Assembly (NCBI GenBank): GCA_015058215.1
Contig: SVCU01000001.1
Span: 120,912 to 184,911 of the forward strand
Reading direction: 5' to 3'
Source: Clostridiales bacterium
GTDB taxonomy: Bacteria > Bacillota > Clostridia > Peptostreptococcales > Anaerovoracaceae
Length of the DNA: 64,000 bases
Under the pieces are notes generated by a model, which saw nothing but the letters and a program-made list of their open reading frames with translations, searched no databases and was not told the origin of the DNA. Every line of letters starts with the position of its first letter. Position 1 is the stretch's first letter. A program made the translations under genes and the position numbers. Of the stretch, positions 15,904-24,271 are shown piece by piece.

Positions 15904-17292
15904 ATGGATTATTCTGCCGCCAACACCGGTCTTTGGAATTTCGTCATCCAGATCGGCATCATCGCAGCACTTCTGCTGCTCTCCAACTGCCTGCGCAAGA
16001 AGCTTTCCTTCATCCGCAAGGCCATGATCCCCACCGCGGTCCTCGCCGGTTTTCTGCTGCTTCTGCTGCGCACCGCCGGCATCCTTCCCGTGGATGTGGA
16101 TTTCCTGAATATGCTGACCTATCACGGCATCGCCATCGGCTTCATCGCCCAGTCCCTGCGCATCAATAAGACCCAGGGGCAGGAAGATCGCTCCGGCCTC
16201 AAAAGCGGTGCGCTGATTGTCAGCACCTATCTGATGCAGGGCACCGCCGGGCTCATCATCTCCCTGGGCCTCTGCTTCACCTTCATGAAGGACTTCTTCC
16301 CCGCCGCCGGCATTCTGCTGCCCATGGGCTACGGACAGGGCCCCGGTCAGGCCAACAACATCGGCTACACCTATGAGACACACGGCTTCGCAGGTGGCCA
16401 GTCCTTCGGTCTCTCCCTGGCTGCCGCCGGTTATCTCTGCGCCTGCATCATCGGCGTGATCTACCTGAACTATCTTTCCCGCAAGGGCAAGGTGGCCCGC
16501 CTGGGTGTCCGTCAGGAAAGCTTCAGCGACGGTGCCGTCACCACCGCCGAAACCTTCCAGGATGAAAACGAAGCACCTCTTTCCGATTCTCTGGATCGTC
16601 TCTCCATGCAGATCTGCCTGATCTTCGCCGTGTACTTCGCCACCTATCTGGTTTCCTGGGGTCTCTGCGAACTGCTGCGGGCTGTGGCTCCCGGCCTTCT
16701 GGGCACCGTGGAATCCCTGCTGTGGGGCTTCAACTTCATCATCGGCTCCGTGCTGGCCATGGCACTCAACGGCATCCTGAAGCTGCTAAACGCCAAGAAA
16801 ATCGTTCGCCGCCAGTACCGCAACAACTACCTGCTGTCCCGCATTTCCGGCTTCGCCTTCGACCTGATGATCGTGGCCGGCATCGCCGCCATCGACATCG
16901 AAAAGCTGGAGGGCCTCTGGGTCCCCTTCCTGCTGATGGCGGTCACCGGCGGCATCCTGACCCTGGTCTATCTGCAGTTCATGTGCAAGAAGCTGTTCCC
17001 CAATAGCTACTACGAAAACCTGATGGGGTTCTACGGTATGCTGACGGGCACCATCAGCTCCGGCGTTCTGCTGCTGCGGGAACTGGACCCCGAAATGAAA
17101 TCCCCTGCCGGCATGAACCTGGTCACCGGCAGCAGCTTCGGCATCGCTTTCGGCGCGCCCATGCTGATCCTGGTGGGCATGGCTCCCAAGTCTCTGTCCA
17201 TGACCCTGCTGGTCTTCGGTCTGATCCTGGTCTACTGGGCTCTGCTGCTGCTTTACCTGCTGAAATTCAGCGGACGGAAGAAGGCAAAATAA
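15904..17292 (+). CDS. GltS-type sodium/glutamate symporter family protein
   Basis: 462-residue integral membrane protein with about 11-12 hydrophobic segments, consistent with the glutamate:Na+ symporter (GltS) family. Recognisable parts are the first half around MGYGQGPGQANNIGYTYE, which matches the family's Gly-rich re-entrant loop, and the inverted second half containing SGVLLLRELDPE and TGSSFGIAFGAP. Start at 15904 follows GAGGAAAGG. Substrate is inferred from family only; divergent members may carry other dicarboxylates. Confidence 0.8.
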   Translation: MDYSAANTGLWNFVIQIGIIAALLLLSNCLRKKLSFIRKAMIPTAVLAGFLLLLLRTAGILPVDVDFLNMLTYHGIAIGFIAQSLRINKTQGQEDRSGLKSGALIVSTYLMQGTAGLIISLGLCFTFMKDFFPAAGILLPMGYGQGPGQANNIGYTYETHGFAGGQSFGLSLAAAGYLCACIIGVIYLNYLSRKGKVARLGVRQESFSDGAVTTAETFQDENEAPLSDSLDRLSMQICLIFAVYFATYLVSWGLCELLRAVAPGLLGTVESLLWGFNFIIGSVLAMALNGILKLLNAKKIVRRQYRNNYLLSRISGFAFDLMIVAGIAAIDIEKLEGLWVPFLLMAVTGGILTLVYLQFMCKKLFPNSYYENLMGFYGMLTGTISSGVLLLRELDPEMKSPAGMNLVTGSSFGIAFGAPMLILVGMAPKSLSMTLLVFGLILVYWALLLLYLLKFSGRKKAK

Positions 17293-17340
17293 AACCGCAA
17301 AAGGTCAATCAGAAAATGACGGGCCCCGGCCCGCTCCCGA

Positions 17341-17372
17341 AAACCGCCGGTACGGACAGCCGGCGGTTTTTT
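17341..17372 (+). terminator. Rho-independent terminator after the GltS-type gene
   Basis: ACCGCCGG / CCGGCGGT stem with a 9-nt loop, followed by TTTTTT, 50 nt after the stop codon. Confidence 0.85.
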
Positions 17373-17390
17373 CATGCCGCCGGCCCGGGC

Positions 17391-17436
17391 AGGAAGAGGA
17401 GGCGGCCGCCAGATCCGCGGGCCGCCTCCTCTTCCT
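17391..17436. repeat. Perfect 17-bp inverted repeat containing GGCGGCCGCC
   Basis: Arms 17391-17407 and 17420-17436 are exact reverse complements, with a 12-nt loop. There is no T-run, so it is not a standard terminator. The inner part, a NotI-type GGCGGCC...GGCCGCC with AGAT in the loop, resembles other palindromes in this window (37121-37151, 30547-30578). Confidence 0.6.
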
Positions 17437-17499
17437 CCTTTGTCACTGAATTGCAATATAAAAAACCTTTCTTTTCTCTTTTCTTTTCCCGCAAAACGG

Positions 17500-17505
17500 T
17501 ATAAA
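17500..17505 (+). promoter_or_regulatory. Possible -10 element for the LCP/SLH genes
   Basis: TATAAA in a T/A-rich stretch 80 bp before the LCP start. No convincing -35 is seen at the usual spacing, so the promoter type is unclear. Confidence 0.3.
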
Positions 17506-17585
17506 ATATAGGGTGAGTTTTTATGCGGTGTGTTCCGCATCTCAAAAGGGTACAAATTAGAGAAATCACAGAGGGGTTTTTAGCA

Positions 17586-18638
17586 ATGAAAAAAACACAA
17601 TACACATCCGAATACGAAGCCATGAGCCGCAAGACATCCGGCTCTTCCTATCTGCGTACGTTCCTGATCTTCTTTCTGGTGGCTCTGGTGATCGCCACCG
17701 CCGTCATGATCCCCATCCGGAACTGGGGCAAAGCGATCGAAGACGATCCCATTTTCGGTGAAGTGGAGACCCGCCTCATCGACGAAATGGAACCCATCGC
17801 CGGTACCGACAGCCCCTTCTATGAGGCGTTCCAGGATGCCGAACGCGTCAACGTGCTGATCCTGGGTGTCAACGACGGCCTGTCCGACACCATCATGGTA
17901 GCAAGCTACGATATGGCCACCCAGCGGGTAGACCTGATCTCCATTCCCAGAGACACCTACTACTATCAGGAAGGCAAGACCGGTGCCGCCTGGTTCAAGA
18001 TCAACTCCATCTACGGCGGCAAGAACGTTCTGAACACCGCCAAGGCCGTCAGCGAAGTGCTGCTGGGCATGCCCCTGCACTACTACGCCATCTGCGACTA
18101 CAAGGGCATTGAAAACATCGTCAACTCCATGGGCGGCATTCCCATTTACGTCAAGCAGGATATGCAGTACAAGGATCTGTCCGACAATCCGCCCCTGATC
18201 ATCGATATCAAGAAGGGCCAGCAGGTTCTGGACGGCGCACATGCCGTGCAGTATCTGCGCTTCCGTTCCGGCTATTCCAACGGCGACATCGGCCGTGTGG
18301 AAGCTCAGCAGGAATTCATGAAGGCCGCCTTCAAGCAGATGCTCAGCTTTGAACTGCCCAAGATCGCAAAGACCGTCACCGAAAACGTGGAAACCGATAT
18401 CACCTGGGGCATGACCCTGAAGGTGGTCTCCAGCGCCATCAACCTGAGCTCCGAAAACTTCCACACCCACATGATGCCCAACACCAAGCAGGGCGAAGCC
18501 CCCTGGTACGTTTACCCCGATTCCGAAGGCATCGCCGAGCTGATCCGTGAGATCTACTCCGTAGAGCCCGAACCCGAAGACGGGGAAGGCACCGGTGAAG
18601 GCGGCGAAGGCGGCAGCGATGCCGGCCAGGGTGAATAG
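17586..18638 (+). CDS. LytR-CpsA-Psr (LCP) family glycopolymer transferase
   Basis: 350 residues. A short cytoplasmic N-terminus and one membrane anchor (FLIFFLVALVIATAVM, about residues 27-42) precede the extracytoplasmic LCP domain. Seen: VLILGVNDGLSDTIMVAS, VDLISIPRDTYY with the conserved Arg, KINSIYGG and YLRFRSGYSNGDIGRVEAQQ with the basic residues that bind polyprenyl pyrophosphate. The family links wall teichoic acids or capsule to peptidoglycan. I start at ATG 17586 behind GAGGGG rather than an upstream ATG without a site. The tail is Glu/Gly-rich. Followed 2 nt later by an SLH protein. Confidence 0.9.
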   Translation: MKKTQYTSEYEAMSRKTSGSSYLRTFLIFFLVALVIATAVMIPIRNWGKAIEDDPIFGEVETRLIDEMEPIAGTDSPFYEAFQDAERVNVLILGVNDGLSDTIMVASYDMATQRVDLISIPRDTYYYQEGKTGAAWFKINSIYGGKNVLNTAKAVSEVLLGMPLHYYAICDYKGIENIVNSMGGIPIYVKQDMQYKDLSDNPPLIIDIKKGQQVLDGAHAVQYLRFRSGYSNGDIGRVEAQQEFMKAAFKQMLSFELPKIAKTVTENVETDITWGMTLKVVSSAINLSSENFHTHMMPNTKQGEAPWYVYPDSEGIAELIREIYSVEPEPEDGEGTGEGGEGGSDAGQGE

Positions 18639-18640
18639 CC

Positions 18641-19774
18641 ATGAAAGGCTCCCGTTCCCGCAGTCTGGCCGCCGTTCTTCTGGCGGCGACGCTCCTGGTC
18701 CCCAACACGGCATTCGCCATGGGTGCCAAGGATTTCACCGACGTGAAGGAAAGCTACTGGGGGTATCCCTACATCGATTTTGCCGCTTCCGTAGGCATCA
18801 TCAACGGATACACCACCGCCAAAGGTACTTATGTTTTTCAGCCCGAAAACCCGGTGACCAAATGTGAAGCCGCCAAGATGATCTACGCGGCCCTCACCGG
18901 TTCTTCCCTGGGCTTCGCAGCCGAAGACTACAGCGAAAAATGGAAGGAGACCCTGGATTCCGCAAAGATCCTGGAATGGGCCCGTCCTTATGTTTCCTAT
19001 GGCCTCGAAAAGGGCTACCTCACCGCCGATGAAGTTTCTGCTTTCATCAGCGATTCCGCCGCCCAGCGTCAGCAGGTGGCCACCTGGGTGGGCAGAGCCC
19101 TGGAAGCTCTTTACCAGGCCGAAGGCCGCCCCGCTTCCCTGCTGCAGTACAAAGATGCCGCCGACATGGCGGAGGAAGCCCTTCCCTACATCGATCTTCT
19201 GTACCGCCTGGAGATCATGCAGGGTGACGTAGGCACCTTCCTTCCCCAAAATACCATCAAGCGGGTGGAATTCGCCGCCGTCTGCAACCGCATCTATTCT
19301 CTCCCCGAGAAGGAATGGACCCTCAGCCGCGATATTACCACTGTCCAGGGCACCGTCACCGCAGTCAGCGAAGACAAAACCCAGCTGACCCTGACCGGCA
19401 CCGGCAGTGCTCCCTATACCATCAAACTGGAAAACAGCGATGCCACCGTTTTCTTTAACGGCATCGCTTCTTCCGGTGGCTTCGCCCAGGTACAGGAAGG
19501 CCAGGATCTGGTCATTTCCTGGGGTGCTGCCAAGGATCAGATCCACCTGGAGACCGCCATGGTCGCCGCCGAAGGTACCATCGTTTCCATCGGCCAGAAA
19601 GACCCCGCCACCGGGTATCAGCTGGTGGGCCTGCGTCTTACCAGCGGTGCCACCGCATATTATTATCTGAACACCGAAGAAGAGTTTGTTACCGTCACCG
19701 GTACTCCCTACCCCGGCGGTTACTGCTCCTTCCTCACCGACGGCGTTATTTTGGTGGAACTCACCATAAAATAA
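18641..19774 (+). CDS. Exported S-layer homology (SLH) domain protein
   Basis: 377 residues with a Sec signal peptide (basic MKGSRSRS, hydrophobic core, cleavage after TAFA). Residues about 30-210 carry three SLH motifs, the clearest being FTDVKESYWGYPYIDFA. SLH domains bind pyruvylated or other secondary wall polymers and hold the protein to the cell surface. The remaining C-terminal part is beta-rich (EGTIVSIGQKD) and unassigned. It is coupled to the LCP gene, which fits, since LCP enzymes attach the polymer that SLH domains bind. Confidence 0.85.
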   Translation: MKGSRSRSLAAVLLAATLLVPNTAFAMGAKDFTDVKESYWGYPYIDFAASVGIINGYTTAKGTYVFQPENPVTKCEAAKMIYAALTGSSLGFAAEDYSEKWKETLDSAKILEWARPYVSYGLEKGYLTADEVSAFISDSAAQRQQVATWVGRALEALYQAEGRPASLLQYKDAADMAEEALPYIDLLYRLEIMQGDVGTFLPQNTIKRVEFAAVCNRIYSLPEKEWTLSRDITTVQGTVTAVSEDKTQLTLTGTGSAPYTIKLENSDATVFFNGIASSGGFAQVQEGQDLVISWGAAKDQIHLETAMVAAEGTIVSIGQKDPATGYQLVGLRLTSGATAYYYLNTEEEFVTVTGTPYPGGYCSFLTDGVILVELTIK

Positions 19775-19830
19775 AAGTTCAAATCATCACTGTTTATTCG
19801 CACAGAAACTGTTTTTTGGAGGGAACAACT

Positions 19831-19878
19831 ATGAGCGATTTTTCCACGGATTCCCGGGTGAAAGTGTGGTTAGCATGA
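19831..19878 (+). CDS. Leader ORF (15 residues) overlapping the rho start
   Basis: ATG at 19831 is preceded by a strong GGAGGG site, spacing 7. It encodes [15 protein letters not shown] and stops with TGA that overlaps the rho ATG (ATGA at 19875-19878). Rho itself has no good ribosome site in front, so ribosomes probably reach it by finishing this leader. Not a known peptide. It could couple rho translation to leader translation. Confidence 0.55.
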   Translation: MSDFSTDSRVKVWLA

Positions 19879-21461
19879 GCACGAACACCATGGATCAGAC
19901 TATCCTCAAGAGCAAGAAAGTGGCCGAACTCAGAGAGATCGCCAAGGCCTTTGGCATCAAAGGCTATCAGGTCATGAAGAAGAGCGAACTGCTCGCCCTT
20001 CTTGCCCCGGCTGCCGATACAGCCACCGCCGACGGAGCCGAAGCTCCCAAGAGAAAGCGGGGTCGTCCCCGCAAGGTACAGCCTCTCCCCGATGTTGCAG
20101 AGGAGAGCCCGTCCGCAGCCCCTGATGCAGCGCCCGCTGCTGAGGCCGCAGAAGAATTCACACCCAACCGGACAGAAACCGAAGAACCGGGCAAAGCAGA
20201 AGACCGGCAGGAAGAACCCGCATTTCTTTCTTCCGCTCCTGATTTCCTCATGCCCAGCAGCTTCCTGCAGCGGCCCTACCGGGCTTCCCACACACCTGCC
20301 TCCCGCCCCGAAGGCGAAAAGCGGGTCTATGCCCCCACGGAGGAACGCCCCGAAGTGGAAGGCATTCTGGAAGTCACCGAAGCCGGCTACGGGTTCCTGC
20401 GCTTTACCAATTTCCTGCCCAGCGACAAGGACGTATACGTGTCCAACGTGCAGATCCGCCGCTTCAACCTGAAGACCGGCGATAAGATCAAAGGCATCAT
20501 CCGCAAACCCAACCCCGATGAAAAATTCGGTGCCATCCTTTTCATCAAAGAGATCAACGAAGACGAGCCGGGCATCGCCATGCGCCGTGCCCCCTTCGAG
20601 GAACTGACCCCCGTCTTCCCCTCGGAGCGTATGGTTCTGGGCGGCAGCGGAAGCTCCGACCTTTCCCTGCGCCTTCTGGACCTGGTGGCCCCCATCGGCA
20701 AGGGCCAGCGCGGCCTGATCGTGGCGCCGCCCAAGGCCGGTAAAACCGTTCTGCTGAAGAAGATCGCCGCCGCCATCGAAAAGAAACACCCCGAAGTGGA
20801 GCTGATGGTTCTGCTGGTGGACGAACGCCCCGAGGAAGTGACCGATATCAAGCGGTCCATCCAGAGCCCCGTGCTCTTCTCCACCTTCGACGAAGCCCCC
20901 CAGAACCACGTGAAAGTGGCGGAAATGGTGCTGGCCCGCGCCCAGCGCCTGGCCGAGCACAAGAAGGATGTGGTGATCCTCATGGACAGCATCACCCGTC
21001 TGGCCCGCGCCTACAACCTGATGGTGCCGCCCAGCGGCAAGTCCCTCTCCGGCGGTCTGGACCCCAGCGCCCTCTATAAGCCCAAGAAGTTCTTCGGTGC
21101 CGCCCGCAAGCTGGAAGAAGGGGGCAGCATCACCATTCTGGCCACCGCTCTGGTCGAGACGGGAAGCCGCATGGACGAAGTGATCTTCGAGGAGTTCAAG
21201 GGCACCGGCAACATGGAGCTCCATCTGGACCGGAAGCTTTCCGAAAAACGCATCTTCCCCGCCCTGCACCTGAACAAGTCCGGCACCCGCAGAGAAGATC
21301 TGCTGCTCACCCCCGCCGAACTGGAAGCGGTGCAGACCATCCGCCGTTCCATGGCGGACCTGGGCGTGCAGGAAGTGACGGAAACCATCATCGATCACCT
21401 CTCCCACACCGTAAACAACGAGGATTTCGTTGAAATCATCAATAAAGTAGGATTGGAATAG
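19875..21461 (+). CDS. rho: Transcription termination factor Rho
   Basis: 528-residue hexameric RNA helicase that terminates untranslated transcripts. Residues about 10-50 are the Rho N-terminal SAP-like helix domain. About 55-150 is an Ala/Pro/Glu-rich lineage insert. The cold-shock-like RNA-binding domain follows ([17 protein letters not shown]), then the ATPase: Walker [14 protein letters not shown], Walker [15 protein letters not shown], the Q-loop region with [10 protein letters not shown], and [16 protein letters not shown]. Start chosen at ATG 19875 since it is coupled to the leader ORF; a GTG 9 nt upstream is less likely. Rho is commonly autoregulated. Confidence 0.95.
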   Translation: MSTNTMDQTILKSKKVAELREIAKAFGIKGYQVMKKSELLALLAPAADTATADGAEAPKRKRGRPRKVQPLPDVAEESPSAAPDAAPAAEAAEEFTPNRTETEEPGKAEDRQEEPAFLSSAPDFLMPSSFLQRPYRASHTPASRPEGEKRVYAPTEERPEVEGILEVTEAGYGFLRFTNFLPSDKDVYVSNVQIRRFNLKTGDKIKGIIRKPNPDEKFGAILFIKEINEDEPGIAMRRAPFEELTPVFPSERMVLGGSGSSDLSLRLLDLVAPIGKGQRGLIVAPPKAGKTVLLKKIAAAIEKKHPEVELMVLLVDERPEEVTDIKRSIQSPVLFSTFDEAPQNHVKVAEMVLARAQRLAEHKKDVVILMDSITRLARAYNLMVPPSGKSLSGGLDPSALYKPKKFFGAARKLEEGGSITILATALVETGSRMDEVIFEEFKGTGNMELHLDRKLSEKRIFPALHLNKSGTRREDLLLTPAELEAVQTIRRSMADLGVQEVTETIIDHLSHTVNNEDFVEIINKVGLE

Positions 21462-21498
21462 GCCGCCTGCCGGCCTTCCGCCTGCGGAAAGTACAAAA

Positions 21499-22578
21499 AT
21501 GGATCTGAAGAAAATCTTTATCAAAGACGCCTGCCCCACCAAAGTGGGCGGACAGGCCGTACTGGAAGGCATCATGATGAAGGGTGCAGACCGCACCGCC
21601 ATCGTGGTCCGTAAGTCTTCCGGCGATATGCACATCAAAATCGAACCCCTGGCAGCCCCCAAGAAGTGGACCAAGATCCCCCTTCTGCGCGGCGTGCTGG
21701 CCTTCGTGGACTCCCTGATCACCGGCACCAAGACGCTGCTCTACTCCGCAGACGTTCTGGAGGCTGAGATCTCCGGCGACGAAAACCATAAGCCCGAGGA
21801 CGACGACGCGGTGACCCGCTTTCTCACCAAGCACTTCGGCGAAACGAAGGCATGGAACATCATGCTCTACACCTCCGTGGTCTTCGCCCTGGTATTGGGC
21901 GTAGCCCTGTTCATCGTGGGCCCCACCCTGGTCACCAGCCTGCTGGGCAAGGTGATCGAGAACGTGGTGCTGCTGAATCTGTGCGAAGGTCTGCTGCGTC
22001 TCCTGATCTTCATCGTTTACGTTGTTTTGGTGGCCCGCATGGAGGACATCCAGCGGGTGTTCCAGTACCACGGTGCCGAACACAAAACCATCCATGCCTT
22101 TGAAAACAATCTGGAACTGACCCCTGCCAACTGCCAGCAGTTCGAAACCCTGCACCCCAGATGCGGCACCAGCTTCCTCATGTTCGTCATCCTGATCAGC
22201 CTGGTGGTCAACTCTCTGCTGGGCTGGCCCAACCTGTGGCTGCGGGTGGCTTCCCGCCTGCTGCTTCTGCCCGTCATCGCCGGTCTCTCCTACGAGCTGC
22301 TGCGCTGGGCCGGAAGAAGCACTTCTCCCATTGTAAAGGTACTCAGCATCCCCGGCCTTCTGACCCAGAAGCTGACCACCCGTACCCCCGACGATTCCCA
22401 GCTGGAAGTTGCCATCGCCGCCCTGCGGGCAGTGACCAAGGCCGACGGTCCCAAGAGCTTTGTCGGCGGCATCGATACGGAGGGCAACCTGTTTGAAGAA
22501 GCAGCCCCCGCAGTGCCTGCAGCACCTACTGTCGCAGAAGATGCTGCGGCTGCTGAAACCCCTGCAGAAGAAGCGTAG
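21499..22578 (+). CDS. DUF1385 membrane protein (YqhQ-like)
   Basis: 359 residues. The N-terminal block VGGQAVLEGIMMKG is the diagnostic DUF1385 motif; a second conserved block is YHGAEHKTIHAFE with HPRCGTSFLM. About four to five membrane segments lie between residues 120 and 275. The last 30 residues are an Ala/Pro/Glu-rich tail. The family is common in Firmicutes and often sits between rho/rpmE and prmC, as here, but its biochemical role is not established. Confidence 0.9.
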   Translation: MDLKKIFIKDACPTKVGGQAVLEGIMMKGADRTAIVVRKSSGDMHIKIEPLAAPKKWTKIPLLRGVLAFVDSLITGTKTLLYSADVLEAEISGDENHKPEDDDAVTRFLTKHFGETKAWNIMLYTSVVFALVLGVALFIVGPTLVTSLLGKVIENVVLLNLCEGLLRLLIFIVYVVLVARMEDIQRVFQYHGAEHKTIHAFENNLELTPANCQQFETLHPRCGTSFLMFVILISLVVNSLLGWPNLWLRVASRLLLLPVIAGLSYELLRWAGRSTSPIVKVLSIPGLLTQKLTTRTPDDSQLEVAIAALRAVTKADGPKSFVGGIDTEGNLFEEAAPAVPAAPTVAEDAAAAETPAEEA

Positions 22579-22586
22579 GTGACACC

Positions 22587-23480
22587 ATGAGCATGACCCT
22601 GCGTGAAGTTCTGATCCTGGCGGAACGCTGTTTTCAGGATCGAGGCTGCAGCGACTGCCGCAGAGATGCGGAGCTGCTGCTCTGCTACTATCTGGAACGG
22701 GACCGCCTCTACCTGATGACCCATTTCAACGATTCCATGGACGAAAGCCGCTGCAACGGCTTCTTCGAACTGATGGACAAGCGGGCTTCCGGCATCCCCG
22801 TGCAGTACATCATCGGCGAGACCGAATTCATGGGACTGCCCTTTAATGTGGACGAACGGGTGCTGATCCCCCGGCAGGACACGGAGACCCTGGTGGAACG
22901 GGTGCTGGACCATTACAAAGAAAAGAAAGCCCCTCTGGGGGGCTTTGAAGGTCTGGACCTCTGCACCGGAAGTGGCTGCATCGCCATCTCCCTGGCCAAG
23001 CTGTGGCCCTCCGGCAAGGTGAAACTGACCGCCAGCGACCTGTCTCCCGAGGCTCTTGCTGTAGCGACCGGCAATGCCAAGCGAAACGGTGCCGATAAGC
23101 ACATCCATTTCCTGCAGGGCGACCTGTTCGGCCCTCTTCCCCTGAACCGCAAGGGCATCGGTAAGAAGCAGTTCGATTTCATCGTCAGCAATCCGCCCTA
23201 CATCCCCTCGGAAGTGATCGAGACCCTGCAGACCGAAGTGAAGGACCATGAGCCCCGCATGGCGCTGGACGGCGGCGTAAGCGGCCTGGACTTCTACCGC
23301 ATCATCCTGCAGGAGGCCCCCAAGCACCTGAAGGACGGCGGCCTGCTGGCCATGGAGATCGGCCACGACCAGGGCAACTCCCTGCAGTTCCTGGCGGAAG
23401 ACTCCAAACTCTGGAAGGATGTGAAGATCCTGCCGGACCTGGCCGGGAAAGACCGTATTTTCTGGGCAGAAAAGGCTTAG
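22587..23480 (+). CDS. prmC: Release factor glutamine methyltransferase
   Basis: 297-residue SAM-dependent methyltransferase that methylates the Gln of the GGQ motif in RF1 and RF2. An N-terminal helical substrate domain is followed by VLIPRQDTETLVE, the SAM loop LDLCTGSGCIAISLA, and the catalytic NPPYIPSEVI. Start ATG follows AGGTGAC 9 nt after DUF1385. Its substrate RF1 (prfA) is encoded 2.2 kb downstream. Confidence 0.95.
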   Translation: MSMTLREVLILAERCFQDRGCSDCRRDAELLLCYYLERDRLYLMTHFNDSMDESRCNGFFELMDKRASGIPVQYIIGETEFMGLPFNVDERVLIPRQDTETLVERVLDHYKEKKAPLGGFEGLDLCTGSGCIAISLAKLWPSGKVKLTASDLSPEALAVATGNAKRNGADKHIHFLQGDLFGPLPLNRKGIGKKQFDFIVSNPPYIPSEVIETLQTEVKDHEPRMALDGGVSGLDFYRIILQEAPKHLKDGGLLAMEIGHDQGNSLQFLAEDSKLWKDVKILPDLAGKDRIFWAEKA

Positions 23481-23514
23481 GCCCGCCCCATCGCAAAATC
23501 CGGCGGGCCCGCCG

Positions 23515-23538
23515 AAACCCTGTTTTTTCCAGGGTTTT
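23515..23538 (+). terminator. Hairpin after prmC
   Basis: AAACCCTG / CAGGGTTT stem with a T-rich loop, followed by one T, 35 nt after prmC. A weak terminator. Confidence 0.5.
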
Positions 23539-23575
23539 CGCCCAAAAACTTTTTGCAAAAAGGCCAAAAAACCAC

Positions 23576-23604
23576 TTGCACCCTTTACGATAATGTGCTA
23601 ACAT
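23576..23604 (+). promoter_or_regulatory. Promoter of rpmE
   Basis: TTGCAC, 17-bp spacer, TAACAT, about 90 bp before the rpmE start. The leader contains a small TGCG/CGCA hairpin near 23637-23650 that might serve autoregulation. Confidence 0.6.
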
Positions 23605-23691
23605 AAAAAGGCTCTGTGGAATAACCATGGCAGTTTTGCGTGAAAACGCATCAAACCATAGATAGAAATCAAACAGGAAGAGGTGAAACTC

Positions 23692-23892
23692 ATGAAAGAA
23701 GGTATCCATCCCAACTACAAGGAATGCAAGGTAACTTGCGCTTGCGGTAATGAATTCACTACCCTGTCCACCAAGGATGAAATCAGACTGGACGTCTGCT
23801 CTGCCTGCCACCCGTTCTTCACCGGTCAGCAGAAATTCATCAACCGTGGCGGCCGTGTAGAAAAGTTCAAGAAGAAGTTCGGCCTGGAATAA
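23692..23892 (+). CDS. rpmE: 50S ribosomal protein L31 (zinc-binding form)
   Basis: 66 residues beginning [11 protein letters not shown], a typical L31. The CACG and CSACH cysteine pairs are the zinc-binding set of the Cys-containing form. Ends [10 protein letters not shown] use ATG 23692 behind GGAAGAGGTGA; a GTG 9 nt earlier would overlap that site. It has its own promoter and terminator. Confidence 0.95.
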   Translation: MKEGIHPNYKECKVTCACGNEFTTLSTKDEIRLDVCSACHPFFTGQQKFINRGGRVEKFKKKFGLE

Positions 23893-23922
23893 GGTGCAGC
23901 TTCTGCAACAGACTGCAAATCC

Positions 23923-23955
23923 AAAACCGGATCTCGAAAGAGACCCGGTTTTTTC
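23923..23955 (+). terminator. Terminator of rpmE
   Basis: AACCGG-A-TCTC, GAAA tetraloop, GAGA-C-CCGGTT, then TTTTTT. Confidence 0.9.
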
Positions 23956-24002
23956 ATTGCCTAAAAAGGTTCCTATCCTCCTTGAAGGGGAACCTGCTCT
24001 GT

Positions 24003-24193
24003 GGTGCGTTTTTTTCGCTTTTTTGAAAATAACGCACCACGATTCGACTTTTTTCGACATGTTTCGACACAAAAAACGGCATCAAAGAGCATTTTTATCA
24101 AAACAGGCACGGAATTACTGCTTTTTTCTCAAAATTGTTTTGCATTACGAAACTTTTGGTCCGTTTTTTAGCGTTTTTTCAAAAAAACGCACC
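24003..24193 (-). repeat. Dispersed 191-bp hairpin-ended element, copy A (Spo0A-box-like array)
   Basis: Read on the minus strand this is the same element as 35061-35250. Each end is a GGTGC...GCACC imperfect hairpin. The first 73 nt match copy B at about 64 positions with no gap, the next 51 nt are diverged but identical in length, and the last 66-67 nt match again with one gap. Three TTCGACA-like motifs lie at 24043, 24053 and 24063, exactly 10 bp apart (minus-strand TGTCGAA, TGTCGAA, AGTCGAA); TGTCGAA is the Spo0A box consensus. It sits between the converging 3' ends of rpmE and a lipoprotein gene. No ORF of note. The rest of the gap (23956-24002, 24194-24271) shows nothing else clear. Confidence 0.75.
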
Positions 24194-24271
24194 ATCTCTC
24201 TGATTTCAATTTACCGAATGGCTTGAAACGAAGCAGGATGGAAGAAAAGGATGCAGATATGAGCCCGTTCC

